Below, piece by piece: positions 1 to 8,932 of a stretch of 18,804 bases of DNA. A model generated the notes under the pieces. It did not search any database, was not told the DNA's origin, and saw nothing but the letters and a program-made list of their open reading frames with translations. Every line of letters begins with the position of its first letter. The first letter of the stretch is position 1. The stretch spans positions 1 to 18,804 of the forward strand of contig JBGTCD010000138.1 of NCBI GenBank assembly GCA_041749015.1, read 5' to 3'. This stretch comes from JBGTCD01 sp041749015 (GTDB taxonomy: Bacteria; Bacteroidota; Bacteroidia; Cytophagales; Cyclobacteriaceae). The translations under genes and the position numbers were made by a program.

Positions 1-34
1 ATTCAAACTTCAAACTTGAAATTAAATTATTTAG

Positions 35-3000
35 ATGTTCGAAGAATATTCGATATGCCCATATACAGGTCTTCGTTCTTTCACGGAAGAGGAATCGCTA
101 TACTTCAAAGGTCGTGAAGAAAATATTGAATCGGCAACGGAGCAGTTGCAACGCAATAAGTTTTTGATGCTCACTGGTGCATCCGGTGATGGTAAGTCTT
201 CTTTGGTTTATGCCGGTATTATTCCCAACGCAAGAGCAGGTTTTCTAAAATCAAAGTACACGCAGTGGTGTGTGGCAGATTTTAGGCCCGAACGCAATCC
301 ATTTAAGAATTTATGCAGTGCATTAGCCACACAATTGGAAATAGCGAATGTTCATACTGTTGAGTCGGAATTACAGCATGGCTTTTCAGCCTTGGTTGAT
401 CTGTATAAAAACTCCAAGCGATTTGTAGATGTCGACTCAGTTGAATGGCAACAGGCCGATGAAGCACAAAAGGCAGCAATAAAAAGAGGAGCTGCTAACC
501 TCATTATTCTGGTCGATCAGTTTGAGGAATTCTTCACCAATCCTGAGAATTATCACAGAGGAGCACCATCACGAGATTCAAATCTGGTACTTAATATCCT
601 ATTAGAAACGGCCCGGATTGCTCTGGAAGAGGGGCTTCCGATTTATATAGTCTTCACCATGAGGTCTGACTTTATTGGTCAGTGTGCTGCCTTCCGGGGA
701 TTACCTGAATATATAGGATTTTCACAATTCTTTGTTCCCAGGCTAAACCGCACGCAGCTTCAACAGGTGATTGAAGAGCCGGCAATACTGAGTGGCAACA
801 AAATTACCCGAAGGCTTACCGAACGTTTGATACACGATTTAACCGAAGGCGTAGATCAACTCCCCATCTTGCAACATGCCCTTAATCAGATTTGGGTGGC
901 TGCCAATAACGGCAGTAAAGAGATGGACCTGATTCATTATGCCATGGTCGGAGGTATGCCAGTTAGTGAATTACCCGATGAACATGTTGAGCAATTTAAA
1001 AAATGGTTTGATGCTTTGCCACATGAAATAAGAGATTGTTATCATAAGCCTAATCTTCAAAATGTTCTTGATACCCACACCAATAAACTTTACGAACAAG
1101 CTGCTGAATATTATAAGGCCAAAACAGGTAAGCCAATTTCTGATGTTGATGCCAAGAGTATCATTAAGTCGGCCTTTATTTGTCTGACTAAAATTGATCA
1201 AAGTCGCGCGGTAAGAAACAGGATGACCCTGGAAGAGATTAGCAATATTTTAGGCAGGCCAGAGTTCGGAACAATAGAGGTAGGCGCAGTATTAAATATT
1301 TTCCGTGAGCCTGGAAATACTTTCATTCGACCTTTCATAACGGATGATCCAGAAAGCCAGATTTTGAAAGAAGATGATGTACTCGATATCACCCATGAGA
1401 GCTTGATCAGAAACTGGGCATATCTGGAGGAATGGGCCAAAGAGGAATTTGATAACTATACCATCTCACTTGATTTTGAACAGCAACTTAACCGATGGGT
1501 AGAGAGTGGAAAATCAAGTGGCTTCCTGCTATCCATTGGGCCACTCACGTATTTTGAGTCCTGGTATAAGAAGGTAGATCCTAATATTTTTTGGGTTGCG
1601 CGCTATTTGCCCGAAGAGTTTGAAGAGCAGAAGAAATTAAACAAAGCAAAGCAGGTAATTAGTAATTCACAGGAATTTTTGCAGAGAAGTGCGAGAAAGC
1701 ATGTAGTTACCCGCACCGTGATGCGGTATGGCGCCCGAAGAATGGCAGCGGTATTAGGAGTACTGGTCATTCTCTTATTAAGTTCTTTTGCCGTCCGGGA
1801 TTATTTAAGAAGACAGAACGATTATGTTTTAAATAATATTAAAGAGCAAACTTTCGTACTGGCTAATACCCCAAAGCTTAGCCCGGAGTTTTCCATTCCT
1901 GTCATTGCTGAGCAACTCATGCTTGGTAATCTGACAATTCCTGAGGTGATAAATGCTGTAACCGATACCCGACAAAAAATACAAATTTCAACTGCTATTG
2001 CCACCATTCTGGTGAGGCAAGGACGAAATGAACCTGCTCCAGAAATTCTTCAGGCACTTAGCATTGCCGATAGTTTGCTCAATACCTATGAACCTGATCC
2101 TAATGTATTACAATCCTCTGAAGTCTTAAATCTTCAATACGCGTTTGCGGTCACAGCTTCACTGGCTCACTACTTTAACCCCAATGAGTCTCTTGAAGCG
2201 TTAGTAATGCAAAATGCCAGGCGGCATGCCCGCTGGGCTTTGTATTTATTAAAAAATCAACCAAAAGATTTTATGGATATCCAGGGGCTGAGTGCCGCAA
2301 TCGATAATGCACTTAACCACAGAGTATTTAATGATGAAGATATTAATGCCCTAATAAAAATACTCTCGCCCTTTGAAAATTCTGACCGATCAACATGGCT
2401 GTTGGAAAATTATGCGCGAGATAAGGTGCTTATTCGGGGATCTCAGACTTATGGCATCCGGTATAATGGGTTATATCAAAGTCTGGCTTACCTATATAGC
2501 GCGGTAGGAGAGCCTGCCAGAGCACTTCAATGTATGGATAGCGTACTTAGGTATGAGGGAAATTTCTACCAAAATGATTATGCTACACATATTGAAAATG
2601 CAACCAATGTAGCCGGTGTTTTCTATACCTATGGTAAAGAGGATGATCTGGAAATGTTCGTTGATGTATACAGTACCCGTAAGGGAGTAAATAAGGTTGA
2701 TTTTTATCATCGACTGGTAGGCCGTATGTTCTTAGACATGGATATTTCCGGGCATACCAATTTTTATTCAGGCTTTGGCGGCCAAATATATTCCAATCTC
2801 AATTTGAAGTTTTCCAACAAAGATATGTTGCAGTTTTTCTACAGTCGTTTGAAGGAAGAAATCAGAATGATTAAGGATAGTGATGAAAGGAATTTTAGCC
2901 TTGCTGTAGCCAATAAGAATGAAGGGAATATGCTATTGTTTCGTACTGAAATAAGAGGAAAACAAGGTGCTCCTGAGGATTATAATTTATATAACAAAGC

Positions 3001-4078
3001 ATTTGAACATTACCAATTAGTATCAAAAGCTTATCTGGAGCAACCCGTAAATGTAATTGGCGCATCTGGTGCAGATTTCGTCACATTCCCAAGGAAGTTC
3101 ATGTTTATTTACCCCGATTACAGGGTGCCTTTTCATGCTTTTGAGCCACGTAGTATTATTCAATTTTACAACTCCCCTTCATTTGTAAAGTATGTGCTTG
3201 AACAAGGTTTGTTTGATTTCTTATATGAAACTGAAAACGATCGGAATTCTTTTGAACAATGGCTTAAGGATTATCAGATAAGCATGTGTTTAAGAGATTG
3301 GTCTTTGCATGATCCTATACCATTTGAGTTGATGGAGAAACTGGCAAACAAGCTAAAATCAGGTAAGGATAATGTACCTTTGGACATAAATATACTCTAT
3401 CTTCATCTTAGTGATGAAGCATTCAGAAGAGGCGAGCCAGAAAAGGGAATCGCTGCTCTTGAGAATATCCAAACCGGACTATTGTTGAATGCATTTCAAT
3501 ATAAAAATTATCAATTCGTGAATTCCTACTCCCTTGAATTAGTTGGCCTAGCGGTGGCTAATCTATCCATTCACGATCGCTTTGATCTGGCCTATCAATT
3601 GGTCCAGGTTTTTAAGAATGAAGTAAATAGGTCATCTTTGTATGCGTTTGCCAGCCAGCAGGTTTCGTTAGGTAATCAATCACCCGAAGTGGCCAGTCAA
3701 TTGTTGGATTCGGCTAAAATAGAAATGAACCGATTGGAGAATCCGGCAGATTTTCAGCCCAATCGACACAATATTGCTATTGCGCTAATGTACCTCAATC
3801 CTGCCGATAATGCCACCGAAGCGTACAGTACCATTAAGAATTCATTCGTTAAATTCCAGGCCATAAATCAGTTCTGTCGCGCCTACGGCACAGCAGGAAA
3901 ATTATATGAAGCCCAACAAGAAATTCCTCCACTGGTTTCAACAGGTGATCAGGCATTTTTTCTGATGGCATGCATAGAGGGTTTTAACCGTTACAGCGGG
4001 GTTCCGGAAAATTGGGGAAAATTCAAGACCAATGAATTGATTTTTAGGAGACGGTTTCTTCCATATATTAATGAATAA
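35..4078 (+). CDS. Membrane-anchored nSTAND1-type STAND ATPase, paralogue 1
   Basis: A 1347-aa protein with a STAND-class P-loop ATPase of the nSTAND1 type at its extreme N terminus. Visible are the family lead-in CPYTGLRSFTEEES (8-21) and FKGRE (24-28), Walker A GASGDGKS (48-55), Walker B ILVDQFEEF (158-166, D161), FTMRSDF (207-213), DQLPILQHAL (274-283) and the family signature DITHESLIRNW (451-461). A single hydrophobic segment at about 568-585 follows a basic stretch, so the ATPase should be cytosolic and the remaining ~760 residues possibly periplasmic. That half is helical, with a TPR-like unit near 812-842, and has no WD40 or enzyme motif I recognise. No effector domain precedes the ATPase. 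The start is firm: an in-frame TAG lies directly before the ATG. No Shine-Dalgarno is seen. It is followed without a gap by a full-length paralogue in the same frame. STAND proteins typically couple ligand sensing to NTP-driven oligomerisation; the ligand here is unknown. Confidence 0.85.
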   Translation: MFEEYSICPYTGLRSFTEEESLYFKGREENIESATEQLQRNKFLMLTGASGDGKSSLVYAGIIPNARAGFLKSKYTQWCVADFRPERNPFKNLCSALATQLEIANVHTVESELQHGFSALVDLYKNSKRFVDVDSVEWQQADEAQKAAIKRGAANLIILVDQFEEFFTNPENYHRGAPSRDSNLVLNILLETARIALEEGLPIYIVFTMRSDFIGQCAAFRGLPEYIGFSQFFVPRLNRTQLQQVIEEPAILSGNKITRRLTERLIHDLTEGVDQLPILQHALNQIWVAANNGSKEMDLIHYAMVGGMPVSELPDEHVEQFKKWFDALPHEIRDCYHKPNLQNVLDTHTNKLYEQAAEYYKAKTGKPISDVDAKSIIKSAFICLTKIDQSRAVRNRMTLEEISNILGRPEFGTIEVGAVLNIFREPGNTFIRPFITDDPESQILKEDDVLDITHESLIRNWAYLEEWAKEEFDNYTISLDFEQQLNRWVESGKSSGFLLSIGPLTYFESWYKKVDPNIFWVARYLPEEFEEQKKLNKAKQVISNSQEFLQRSARKHVVTRTVMRYGARRMAAVLGVLVILLLSSFAVRDYLRRQNDYVLNNIKEQTFVLANTPKLSPEFSIPVIAEQLMLGNLTIPEVINAVTDTRQKIQISTAIATILVRQGRNEPAPEILQALSIADSLLNTYEPDPNVLQSSEVLNLQYAFAVTASLAHYFNPNESLEALVMQNARRHARWALYLLKNQPKDFMDIQGLSAAIDNALNHRVFNDEDINALIKILSPFENSDRSTWLLENYARDKVLIRGSQTYGIRYNGLYQSLAYLYSAVGEPARALQCMDSVLRYEGNFYQNDYATHIENATNVAGVFYTYGKEDDLEMFVDVYSTRKGVNKVDFYHRLVGRMFLDMDISGHTNFYSGFGGQIYSNLNLKFSNKDMLQFFYSRLKEEIRMIKDSDERNFSLAVANKNEGNMLLFRTEIRGKQGAPEDYNLYNKAFEHYQLVSKAYLEQPVNVIGASGADFVTFPRKFMFIYPDYRVPFHAFEPRSIIQFYNSPSFVKYVLEQGLFDFLYETENDRNSFEQWLKDYQISMCLRDWSLHDPIPFELMEKLANKLKSGKDNVPLDINILYLHLSDEAFRRGEPEKGIAALENIQTGLLLNAFQYKNYQFVNSYSLELVGLAVANLSIHDRFDLAYQLVQVFKNEVNRSSLYAFASQQVSLGNQSPEVASQLLDSAKIEMNRLENPADFQPNRHNIAIALMYLNPADNATEAYSTIKNSFVKFQAINQFCRAYGTAGKLYEAQQEIPPLVSTGDQAFFLMACIEGFNRYSGVPENWGKFKTNELIFRRRFLPYINE

Positions 4079-7000
4079 ATGATCGAACAGCAATCCATTT
4101 GTCCTTACACTAGTTTACGTTCATTTACGGAAGAAGAAAGTCTGTATTTCAAAGGCCGTGATCTTCAGGTCGACCAAATTACCTCATTGCTTGAGCAGAA
4201 CAAGTTCCTGATGGTAACAGGTGCTTCAGGGGAAGGTAAGTCCTCTCTCATATTTGCTGGTTTGATCCCTAATGCCAGGGCTGGCTTCTTTAAAGCAAAA
4301 TACACCAACTGGGTAGTGGCCGATTTTCGTCCTGAGCGCAACCCGGTGAATAATATGGCTAAGGCCATAGCCGAAAAGTTTGATCGCAATCCGGCTACTG
4401 TTGAAACCGAATTAAGACGGGGCTTTTCATCAATGATTGATTTGTATACCAATTCAGAATTTTATATTGATGAGAATGATGGCCAATGGCATGACCTGGC
4501 CGATCAGGAAAAGAAAGACAAAAAAAGAAAAGCCGCCAACCTGATGATCCTGGTTGATCAGTTTGAAGAATTTTTTACTAACCCGGAAAATTTTTATAGT
4601 GAAGCGCCCTCGCAGGATTCTCAAATTGTGGTCAACCTGATTCTGGAAACAGCACGAATTGCTATCAAGAATAATATTCCTGTGTATGTAGTCTGCACCA
4701 TGCGATCAGACTTTATCGGTCAGTGTTCTGCCTTTCGTGGGTTGCCTGAGTACATAGGCTTCTCTCAGTTTTTTGTGCCCCGATTAAAGCGCAAGGATCT
4801 TAAACAGGTTATCGAAGAGCCTGCCATATTAAGTGGTAACCGGATTTCACAGCGACTTATCGAACGACTGGTGTATGATCTTTCGGAAGGAATTGATCAA
4901 CTTCCAATATTACAGCATGCTCTAAGTCAGGTATGGCTTGCCGCTGAAAAGGGCGGTATTGAAATGGATTTAATCCACTATGCCAAAGTTGGTGGAATGC
5001 CGGTCGATGAACTTCCTGATGCTGATCAGGTATTGTTTAATCTCTGGTTTGCAGAACAGCCGGAATATAAAAGGAAATATTTTGAGCAAACTGGCCTAAA
5101 CCGGGTCATAGATATCCATGCCAACATACTATATGAAACAGCTTGGGAATATTATAATCGTAAGCATCCCCAAAAACCGGTCGATCAACAAACAACCAAA
5201 CGGATTATAGCCATTGCATTCAGTTGCCTCACTAAAATTGATAATAGTCGCGCGGTACGTAATCGCATGACCTTAGCTGAAATATCGGGCATCATCAATA
5301 TGCCTGATTACCCTTCAGAGGTTGTGGGAGAAATTCTATCCATTTATCGGGATGAAGCAAATTCCTTCATTCGGCCATTTAGAACAGAAGATCCGCAAAC
5401 ACACAAGCTGCTACCTGTGACTGTATTGGATATTACCCATGAAAGTCTTATCCGTAACTGGAAAAAACTAAATACCTGGGCTAGCCAGGAATTTGAATTC
5501 TATACCACCTATCTGGATTTTCGTAAACAACTCGATCGCTGGAAACAGAGTAATAAGAGTAGTGATTTTTTGCTGCCTATAGGGCCGCTTGCATTTTTCG
5601 AAAACTGGTTCAAAGAATGTAAGCCGAATGCATTTTGGATAAAACGATACGCTGAAATACAGGAGGACCAGAATCGCGCGCTTGCAGATGCTGAAGATGT
5701 TTTGGATGATATCCGGGAGTTTTTGAAGAAAAGTGCTAGTAAAGTAATGGTAACCCGGGCTTTTATGAAATATGGTCCGCAACGTATTGCGATTGGGTTA
5801 GCAGTGGTAATATTACTGGTACTAAGCGGCTTTTATTGGTATGATGCTGAGCAAAAACAAAATAACAGAGTCCTTGCTAAAGTAAGAAGTGAGACAGCAC
5901 AATTGATGAGCAGCCGTGAAGTAGATACTGGCACCAAATCAATTGCTTTACTTGTTGAAGAACGCTATGAACCAGGGTATTTGGCTAATTTTCTTGACGG
6001 TCTTGACCAAAAGGCAAGACTTAGCCAGGCAAATGCTGCCTTAAAACAATTAATAATTTTCGATAAGCATGAGGTCAGTCCGCTTAAATCTGGGTTGATT
6101 GAACTCATTACCACAACCATAAGTGAAATAGCAAATCAAAAAGCAGATTATCATACTTTAATAACAGAGCTGAACCTGTCCACCACGCTGCTAGCTTTTG
6201 ATCAATACTATAACCCTTCCGAGGACGGGGAAAGGAACTTGCGTACGATCGCAAATGAAGGCCATAAACTTGCCATTCGGTTTTTTAAAGATAAGAAACT
6301 GATGAGGGCTACAATCTCAATTGAACTTAATTATGCCATTCAGCAGTGGCTCACATTTGGTGGGGCGACTCCTGAAGGCGTTGATCAGTTATTGCAATTG
6401 ATTTCACCGTTCGAAAGCCCGGATTCCCGGTCTGCATTTAGGGTGTATTATCCTAAAGGCAGTTATGAAATCAACGGCAGGGTTCCAAATGATTTTAATG
6501 GAGGGTATCACACGGTTGCCTCACTTTATGCTGCACAGGGAAATATTGAGAAAGTAATTCAATGTTTTGAAGCCATCTTACAATCCGGTCAAAACGATTA
6601 CTTCGTAGGAAGTTTGTTTAATAACTATAATCATATTCTTGCTATATTTTATCAATTTGGACATCGGGATAAAGTGGCTGACATGATCACCTGGCTTGGT
6701 GCAAACTATGCATCCAATGTTCCAACTACTATTTATAGGAATTCTGTCATCCGATCAGGCTACATCAGTCATTTATATCGGGTGAACATTGAGAAAAATA
6801 TCCTGCGATCATATAAGGGTTATTTCTTTCCCAACTTATGCCTTGCGAAAAGGGAAGTATTCAATGCCTTGGCAGATGATTATGAAACGCTTATAAAGGC
6901 CATCAAAGAACCTACAGAAAGGAATTTCTTATTGGCCATGAACAAGAAACGAAGAGCTATGTACGCCCATAAGTATGCTTTTGACCGGGGAATAGAAACA

Positions 7001-8134
7001 GATACCAAAAACCTGGAGCTAACACTCCAAGAGGCAGTAGATCATTACCGGCTTGTAGATTCTAAGTATTTGGATGAGTCCATTTCTGTGACATTACCCT
7101 ATTTTGGTGACGGGGTACGGACAAGGAATTTCAAACGTAAACATCTGTTCATTTATCCCGATTATATGGAAGGTTGGTTTAGCTGGACCTATCATTCCGA
7201 TCTGTTCTTTAATTATATGGATAAGAATGATCTTTTTAAGGAACTGTATTCCTCCTCCGAAGATTTTAGCTACCTCCACTTTTGGGTAGCCAAGGCATAT
7301 GAAATAAAACCCTATCCTAACCAGAATGCATTCGATAATAATTATCCATTACCTGAGGATGTCCTCATTCGTATTACAACACTAGCTAAAGAGCACTCTG
7401 GTGGAAGAACCCTTGATCTGAATCTAATCAACCTGATCTTGGCCAACCGTGCTTTTGAGAAAAGTGATACGATTGCAGGTATGAAGTATTATCAAGCATT
7501 CGATCTGGAGAATTTTGCAGCCTCTCGGGATAAATTTGAATACTTAGAAAAAACATTCTTCTTAAATCAGATGAAAGATTTGTGCAAAAATCTTGTAAGG
7601 TTTAATAAAGATGAAGAGGCTATGCAGTTGGCTGAAAAGTTTGAAAATGAAAATGAAAAAGTATTCGCTTATATTTTTATGGCAGAGAGGGTTTATTTGG
7701 AACAAGCTAGCCCACGATCATTTGTATTTCTTGATTCAGCCTTTTCCAAAGCTCGGGATATAGATTACTCACAGTTTAATTTTGGCGCCGCCCAGTTTAT
7801 CGATTTCAGATTTAATCTCATCCTTTTGTTGTCCAGGATTGGGGGCAGGGAGTTGAATTCAATATCAGATGAGTTTCTAAAAGAAATTATTGAACAGAAT
7901 AAATTTAATGGAGTATTTAGTAAAGTTTATGGTGTTGCAGAAGAGGGAAATTTCTATAGGGCATTAATTTCTATTCCACCCACCCTCACCGAAACAGAGG
8001 ACCTTATTTGTCGGGCAATCATTCTTTGGCAGGCCTCCTTGAAGGGGGAAAGCCCTGAAGAACGTAGAAGGTGGAAGCCAATGGATGACTATTTAGCATT
8101 TAATTTGAATTATATTTTCTATTTACCCTCCTGA
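4079..8134 (+). CDS. Membrane-anchored nSTAND1-type STAND ATPase, paralogue 2
   Basis: A 1351-aa paralogue of the preceding gene along its whole length. ATPase motifs sit at nearly identical positions: CPYTSLRSFTEEES (8-21), Walker A GASGEGKS (48-55), ILVDQFEEFF (157-166, D160), CTMRSDF (206-212), DQLPILQHAL (273-282), DITHESLIRNW (451-461). One membrane helix is predicted at about 569-585 after a basic segment. The C-terminal half aligns only in islands, such as a TPR-like unit near 809-840, a T/DERNF motif and an FIYPDY motif. The ATG follows the TAA of the first gene directly, and its N terminus matches the paralogue's, so the start is convincing. Its stop overlaps the next ATG (TGATG). 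Strong conservation of the cytosolic half beside a fast-diverging half suggests two partners with different ligands, or a heteromeric complex; this is inference. No catalytic residue of the ATPase appears lost. Confidence 0.85.
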   Translation: MIEQQSICPYTSLRSFTEEESLYFKGRDLQVDQITSLLEQNKFLMVTGASGEGKSSLIFAGLIPNARAGFFKAKYTNWVVADFRPERNPVNNMAKAIAEKFDRNPATVETELRRGFSSMIDLYTNSEFYIDENDGQWHDLADQEKKDKKRKAANLMILVDQFEEFFTNPENFYSEAPSQDSQIVVNLILETARIAIKNNIPVYVVCTMRSDFIGQCSAFRGLPEYIGFSQFFVPRLKRKDLKQVIEEPAILSGNRISQRLIERLVYDLSEGIDQLPILQHALSQVWLAAEKGGIEMDLIHYAKVGGMPVDELPDADQVLFNLWFAEQPEYKRKYFEQTGLNRVIDIHANILYETAWEYYNRKHPQKPVDQQTTKRIIAIAFSCLTKIDNSRAVRNRMTLAEISGIINMPDYPSEVVGEILSIYRDEANSFIRPFRTEDPQTHKLLPVTVLDITHESLIRNWKKLNTWASQEFEFYTTYLDFRKQLDRWKQSNKSSDFLLPIGPLAFFENWFKECKPNAFWIKRYAEIQEDQNRALADAEDVLDDIREFLKKSASKVMVTRAFMKYGPQRIAIGLAVVILLVLSGFYWYDAEQKQNNRVLAKVRSETAQLMSSREVDTGTKSIALLVEERYEPGYLANFLDGLDQKARLSQANAALKQLIIFDKHEVSPLKSGLIELITTTISEIANQKADYHTLITELNLSTTLLAFDQYYNPSEDGERNLRTIANEGHKLAIRFFKDKKLMRATISIELNYAIQQWLTFGGATPEGVDQLLQLISPFESPDSRSAFRVYYPKGSYEINGRVPNDFNGGYHTVASLYAAQGNIEKVIQCFEAILQSGQNDYFVGSLFNNYNHILAIFYQFGHRDKVADMITWLGANYASNVPTTIYRNSVIRSGYISHLYRVNIEKNILRSYKGYFFPNLCLAKREVFNALADDYETLIKAIKEPTERNFLLAMNKKRRAMYAHKYAFDRGIETDTKNLELTLQEAVDHYRLVDSKYLDESISVTLPYFGDGVRTRNFKRKHLFIYPDYMEGWFSWTYHSDLFFNYMDKNDLFKELYSSSEDFSYLHFWVAKAYEIKPYPNQNAFDNNYPLPEDVLIRITTLAKEHSGGRTLDLNLINLILANRAFEKSDTIAGMKYYQAFDLENFAASRDKFEYLEKTFFLNQMKDLCKNLVRFNKDEEAMQLAEKFENENEKVFAYIFMAERVYLEQASPRSFVFLDSAFSKARDIDYSQFNFGAAQFIDFRFNLILLLSRIGGRELNSISDEFLKEIIEQNKFNGVFSKVYGVAEEGNFYRALISIPPTLTETEDLICRAIILWQASLKGESPEERRRWKPMDDYLAFNLNYIFYLPS

Positions 8135-8919
8135 TGAGAAATTACATCCCCATATATTACCTGCTTTGTGTACTCCTTATTTTTGGAGCTTTTGCAGCTA
8201 TGGCCCAGAATGGGTATGGCTTAAAGTTATTGGGCATTGTGGCCGGGTCATTCTCTGTAGTTTTTTTTGTTCAACTATTATGGGTACTTAAAAAAAATGG
8301 GGATCGAACTCAAAGTTTGAATATCCTGGAGTTGTTGTCGCTTATCCTGATTTCCGGTATACTATTCTTAAGGGTATTTTATATCCGGTTCATGTTTGTA
8401 GAAGAAATTTTCATTATATCCGGACTACTACTTGTTATTGTTTTCATAATAAAGTTAGTCAAAACCTTCAAATCACTTGTTGTGCGAAGTAGAATTATAG
8501 CCTGGACTATCGTTCTGTTTCATGCCAGCATAATTTTTTATGTATTGTCTATGCTCATGGCACCCTTATACCCACGTTATGCAGAACCATCAGGAATGCT
8601 TGCCTTTGCATTTCTTTTAGGATTTGCCCTTTCTGCATGGTTCAACAAGAACTTACTGATAGGTGGAAAAAAGCAGTCAGCCTTTTCATTTATAAATAAA
8701 TTTAAGGATCACTCAGTTCTGCTAATTGCCATATTCTTGATTTTTACAGCATATATGGGGCTTACTAAAATTAATGTAGTTCCCAAAATGTATACAGATG
8801 AATATCCTCAGGCTTATTTCGAACTACTAAATGAAATTGATGAAGAAGTTGACGGGCGAAAAAAACATGATGAATTTAAAATACAATATGACAAATTTGT
8901 GGAAAGACACGGAAAGTAA
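8134..8919 (+). CDS. Seven-helix integral membrane protein of unknown family
   Basis: A 261-aa protein I do not recognise. Hydrophobic segments fall at about 5-24, 31-52, 63-84, 88-109, 120-146, 153-170 and 193-210, suggesting seven membrane helices. A charged tail follows from 211 to 261. No transporter, protease or sensor-kinase motif is visible. The first segment could be read as a signal peptide (ending near AMA, 22-24), which would leave six helices. The start codon overlaps the stop of the second STAND gene by one base (TGATG), which implies translational coupling. The next gene begins 13 nt downstream. Its place between two membrane-anchored STAND ATPases and a cytosolic SLOG/cyclase-like protein suggests it acts in the same complex, perhaps as a membrane partner, channel or effector. 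That role is inferred from position only. Confidence 0.75.
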   Translation: MRNYIPIYYLLCVLLIFGAFAAMAQNGYGLKLLGIVAGSFSVVFFVQLLWVLKKNGDRTQSLNILELLSLILISGILFLRVFYIRFMFVEEIFIISGLLLVIVFIIKLVKTFKSLVVRSRIIAWTIVLFHASIIFYVLSMLMAPLYPRYAEPSGMLAFAFLLGFALSAWFNKNLLIGGKKQSAFSFINKFKDHSVLLIAIFLIFTAYMGLTKINVVPKMYTDEYPQAYFELLNEIDEEVDGRKKHDEFKIQYDKFVERHGK

Positions 8920-8932
8920 AATGGTGTAATTC

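Noticed and set aside
1..34. Short direct repeat CAAACTT and the TTCAA/TTGAA inverted repeat before the first STAND gene
   Set aside because: Only a few bases of an AT-rich leader are visible at the window edge, too little to claim an operator or promoter.
4165..4452. Leftward 95-aa frame opposite the Walker A region of the second STAND gene
   Set aside because: Its sequence is the mirror of conserved ATPase codons and has no independent support.
7094..7289. Small open frames on both strands inside the second STAND gene
   Set aside because: They lie wholly within a conserved coding region, have no start context and show no recognisable domain; they are shadows of the main frame.
35..8134. 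Interpretation of the STAND proteins as WD40-repeat regulators
   Set aside because: Many nSTAND1-TM proteins end in WD40 repeats, but no GH...WD spacing is present in either C-terminal half.
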